A stretch of DNA of 64,000 bases from Marisa cornuarietis (lineage: Eukaryota > Mollusca > Gastropoda > Architaenioglossa > Ampullariidae). This document shows positions 62,285-64,000 of the stretch, in pieces. A program made the position numbers and the translations under genes. The stretch is taken from contig SMMW01000153.1 in assembly GCA_004794655.1 (NCBI GenBank), positions 62,001 through 126,000 on the forward strand. Direction: 5' to 3'. Positions within the stretch are counted from its first letter, which is position 1, and every line of letters begins with the position of its first letter. The notes under the pieces are model-generated. The model ran no database searches, was not told where the DNA came from, and saw only the letters and a list, made by a program, of their open reading frames with translations.

Positions 62285-63150
62285 GACTGCTTGCAGACGA
62301 TTTTTTTTTTTTTTTCAGTGAAGTCATAGAACGAGGCTGGTTACGAAATAGCTTCCGGTTTATTCAAATTCATTGTTAAGGCTCGCCGAGACTAACAGCA
62401 GAGAACTTCGCAAGAGGCTCAGCGTTGGTCTCGGCAGACAGACAGCAATCCACCTATACACGTACGTGATAGAATCACACCATCGGATTAGAGGAACCCG
62501 AAATGAACACACCTCCAGACCCAACCTCGATGAGCCAGTTCTGCAGGAGCGCCTAGGTGCCACTCCCTCTCATCGTAGGCGAACCAACATGACCAGAGAG
62601 TGTCCGTTTAACGAATCCATACCAACCTGCTCGGTCTTCCGTCATGCCATTCAACATGCCTAGTGAACATCCTGTCCACTCTTTCACATTACCTAACCAG
62701 AGTTTTCGCTGTTTTCCTACTCGCCTTTTTCCTTCTACGGTTCCCTGCAGCACCGTCTTCGGTATACCATCGTGCCGAGAGACGTGTCCAAACCATTTTA
62801 ACTTGTACCTCTTTACGACTGTCAGAAGGGGTTCCTGGGGACCAACCAGACTGCGAACCAGGTGGCGTACGAATTCGTTCTTTTCCTCTCTGTAGGAGAT
62901 ACGAAGCAGTCTCCTGAAACATTTCATTTCGAACGCCGCTATATCTTTTTCATCTCATCTGATAGCAGCGTCCAAGTCTCACAGCCGTACAGCAAGACAG
63001 GTACAACGACGGACTTATAGAGCCTGAATTTGGTAGCGAACGACACGCTTTTGCACCTCACCATCCCCCAATCCCCAAACCACCTGGATAACGCCATCGG
63101 CGTGGTTTCCATGTTTTCCGATTGGACACATGTGACAGCCCCCACTGAGG
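62285..63150 (-). mobile_element. 3' part of a decayed LINE (reverse transcriptase C-terminus)
   Basis: Minus-strand translation gives KFRLYKSVVVPVLLYGCETW, then a frameshift near 62930-62940, then KCFRRLLRISYREEKNEFVR and RYKLKWFGHVSRHDG. These are hallmarks of the RT C-terminal region of many animal LINEs. A 3' UTR-like part (62285-62470) ends in an A-run on this strand and is shared with 6462-6640. Confidence 0.85.
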
Positions 63151-63579
63151 TCGCTTACATGATAGCCTACTTATCCTACAGCGGCGAGATTAGTTATGGG
63201 TCTTGCTGTAATTTAGCCCAAATGCCAACACTGCACGCGGTTTGATGGCAGCCAGGTGACGCCAAGTTGTCTTCATCTTTTATTTGCGCTTGGTAAATGA
63301 GGCTAGATTTCTAGACGAACGACCAGTCAAGAGGATTTGATGTCCAAGCTGGCCTTCAGTAAAGTATCGTTTTAAGCATCATTCTTCCTTTCGCCATCGT
63401 CACTTCAAAATATTTTTAATGGTTCATTAAACCTCCACATACATCATTAATGAAAAGGTTTAAACGAGAATGAGGCAAATAGCTAGGACCCATAAAGACC
63501 TCCTGGAAATAAGCCATATAAAAAGCCTTACAAGTTACAAGAAATAGTAAATACCCACATGGAAAAGAAAGTGAACGTT

Positions 63580-64000
63580 TGAGTTCCTAGACATAGAGAA
63601 GGATTAGGATATGCTTTGGCATCACGGCCTGATCCTAAGATTCTATAAAGCAGGCGCGCCTTACTAGAAAGTTAATCCTTCTTGACAGGCAGGAAAGTAT
63701 CTGTGAGGGTTGAGGAACAAACATCCAAAGAAGTGAACTTAGATAATAGAGTTCCACAAGGAATTGCTGTTAGCCCGTTACTATTTAACATAATAATTGC
63801 TGATCTTTCCAAGTGTGTCAAACATGTAAAAATTAAACAGTTTTTCAAATGATAATAAAGTAGAACTCATAAAACCAGTAGCCTTTAAAAGTTCAAAATT
63901 ATATGAACTGATAAAATTTACGACCTCAACACATTAGCAAAATGGTTTTAAATAATGGCTATAAACTCCCTCCGACCAAAAGCCAGGTAATAATATTTAA
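63580..64000 (+). mobile_element. Decayed LINE reverse transcriptase fragment, runs off the window
   Basis: Plus-strand translation shows VPQGIAVSPLLFNIIIADLS (about 63747-63806), preceded by WHHGLILRFYKAG and followed in shifted frames by DLNTLAKWF and NNGYKLPPTKSQVIIF. Several stops and frameshifts are present. It differs from the minus-strand LINE next to it. Confidence 0.85.

Overview
This window is intron-rich, AT-rich animal genomic DNA. The clues point to a lophotrochozoan, most likely a gastropod mollusc: a multi-copy antistasin-type inhibitor cluster, split genes with GT-AG and GC-AG introns, many long TG/CA microsatellites, tRNA-derived SINEs, decayed LINEs and several non-autonomous DNA transposons. 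The species call is inference. No bacterial, organellar or CRISPR features were seen.

All recognisable genes lie on the minus strand. From low to high coordinate there are three antistasin-like secreted protease-inhibitor genes: A (3885-6751), B (18670-20176) and C (26831-28882). Next come an SLC6 monoamine (SERT/DAT-like) transporter in 13 coding exons (32352-41993) and a beta-1,4-galactosyltransferase-family enzyme (52052-59401) with two alternative last exons. Splice junctions were placed by hand from reading frame, intron phase and splice consensus. All five coding models sum to whole codons, except that gene A carries a 7-bp tandem duplication that breaks its frame.

Genes B and C sit in two copies of a segment of about 4.1 kb (about 17.69-21.74 kb and 26.09-30.18 kb). 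Gene A is an older, longer paralogue with five inhibitor exons. All three keep a signal-peptide first exon, phase-1 symmetric domain exons, a short Cys-rich last exon and a TATA-type element 106-112 bp upstream of the ATG. A hAT-like MITE sits in copy C exactly where copy B has an empty target site, so the insertion postdates the duplication.

The space between genes is repeat-dominated. It holds decayed LINE fragments at both window ends, several MITE families, two SINE families, a minisatellite of about 46 copies of a 35-bp unit (22.60-24.21 kb), other minisatellites, (GGTT)n arrays, TG/CA tracts and a pyrimidine-only stretch near 48 kb. Two transporter introns have repeats built directly into their 3' splice sites. 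The genes do not form a pathway; the coherent unit is the antistasin family expansion.
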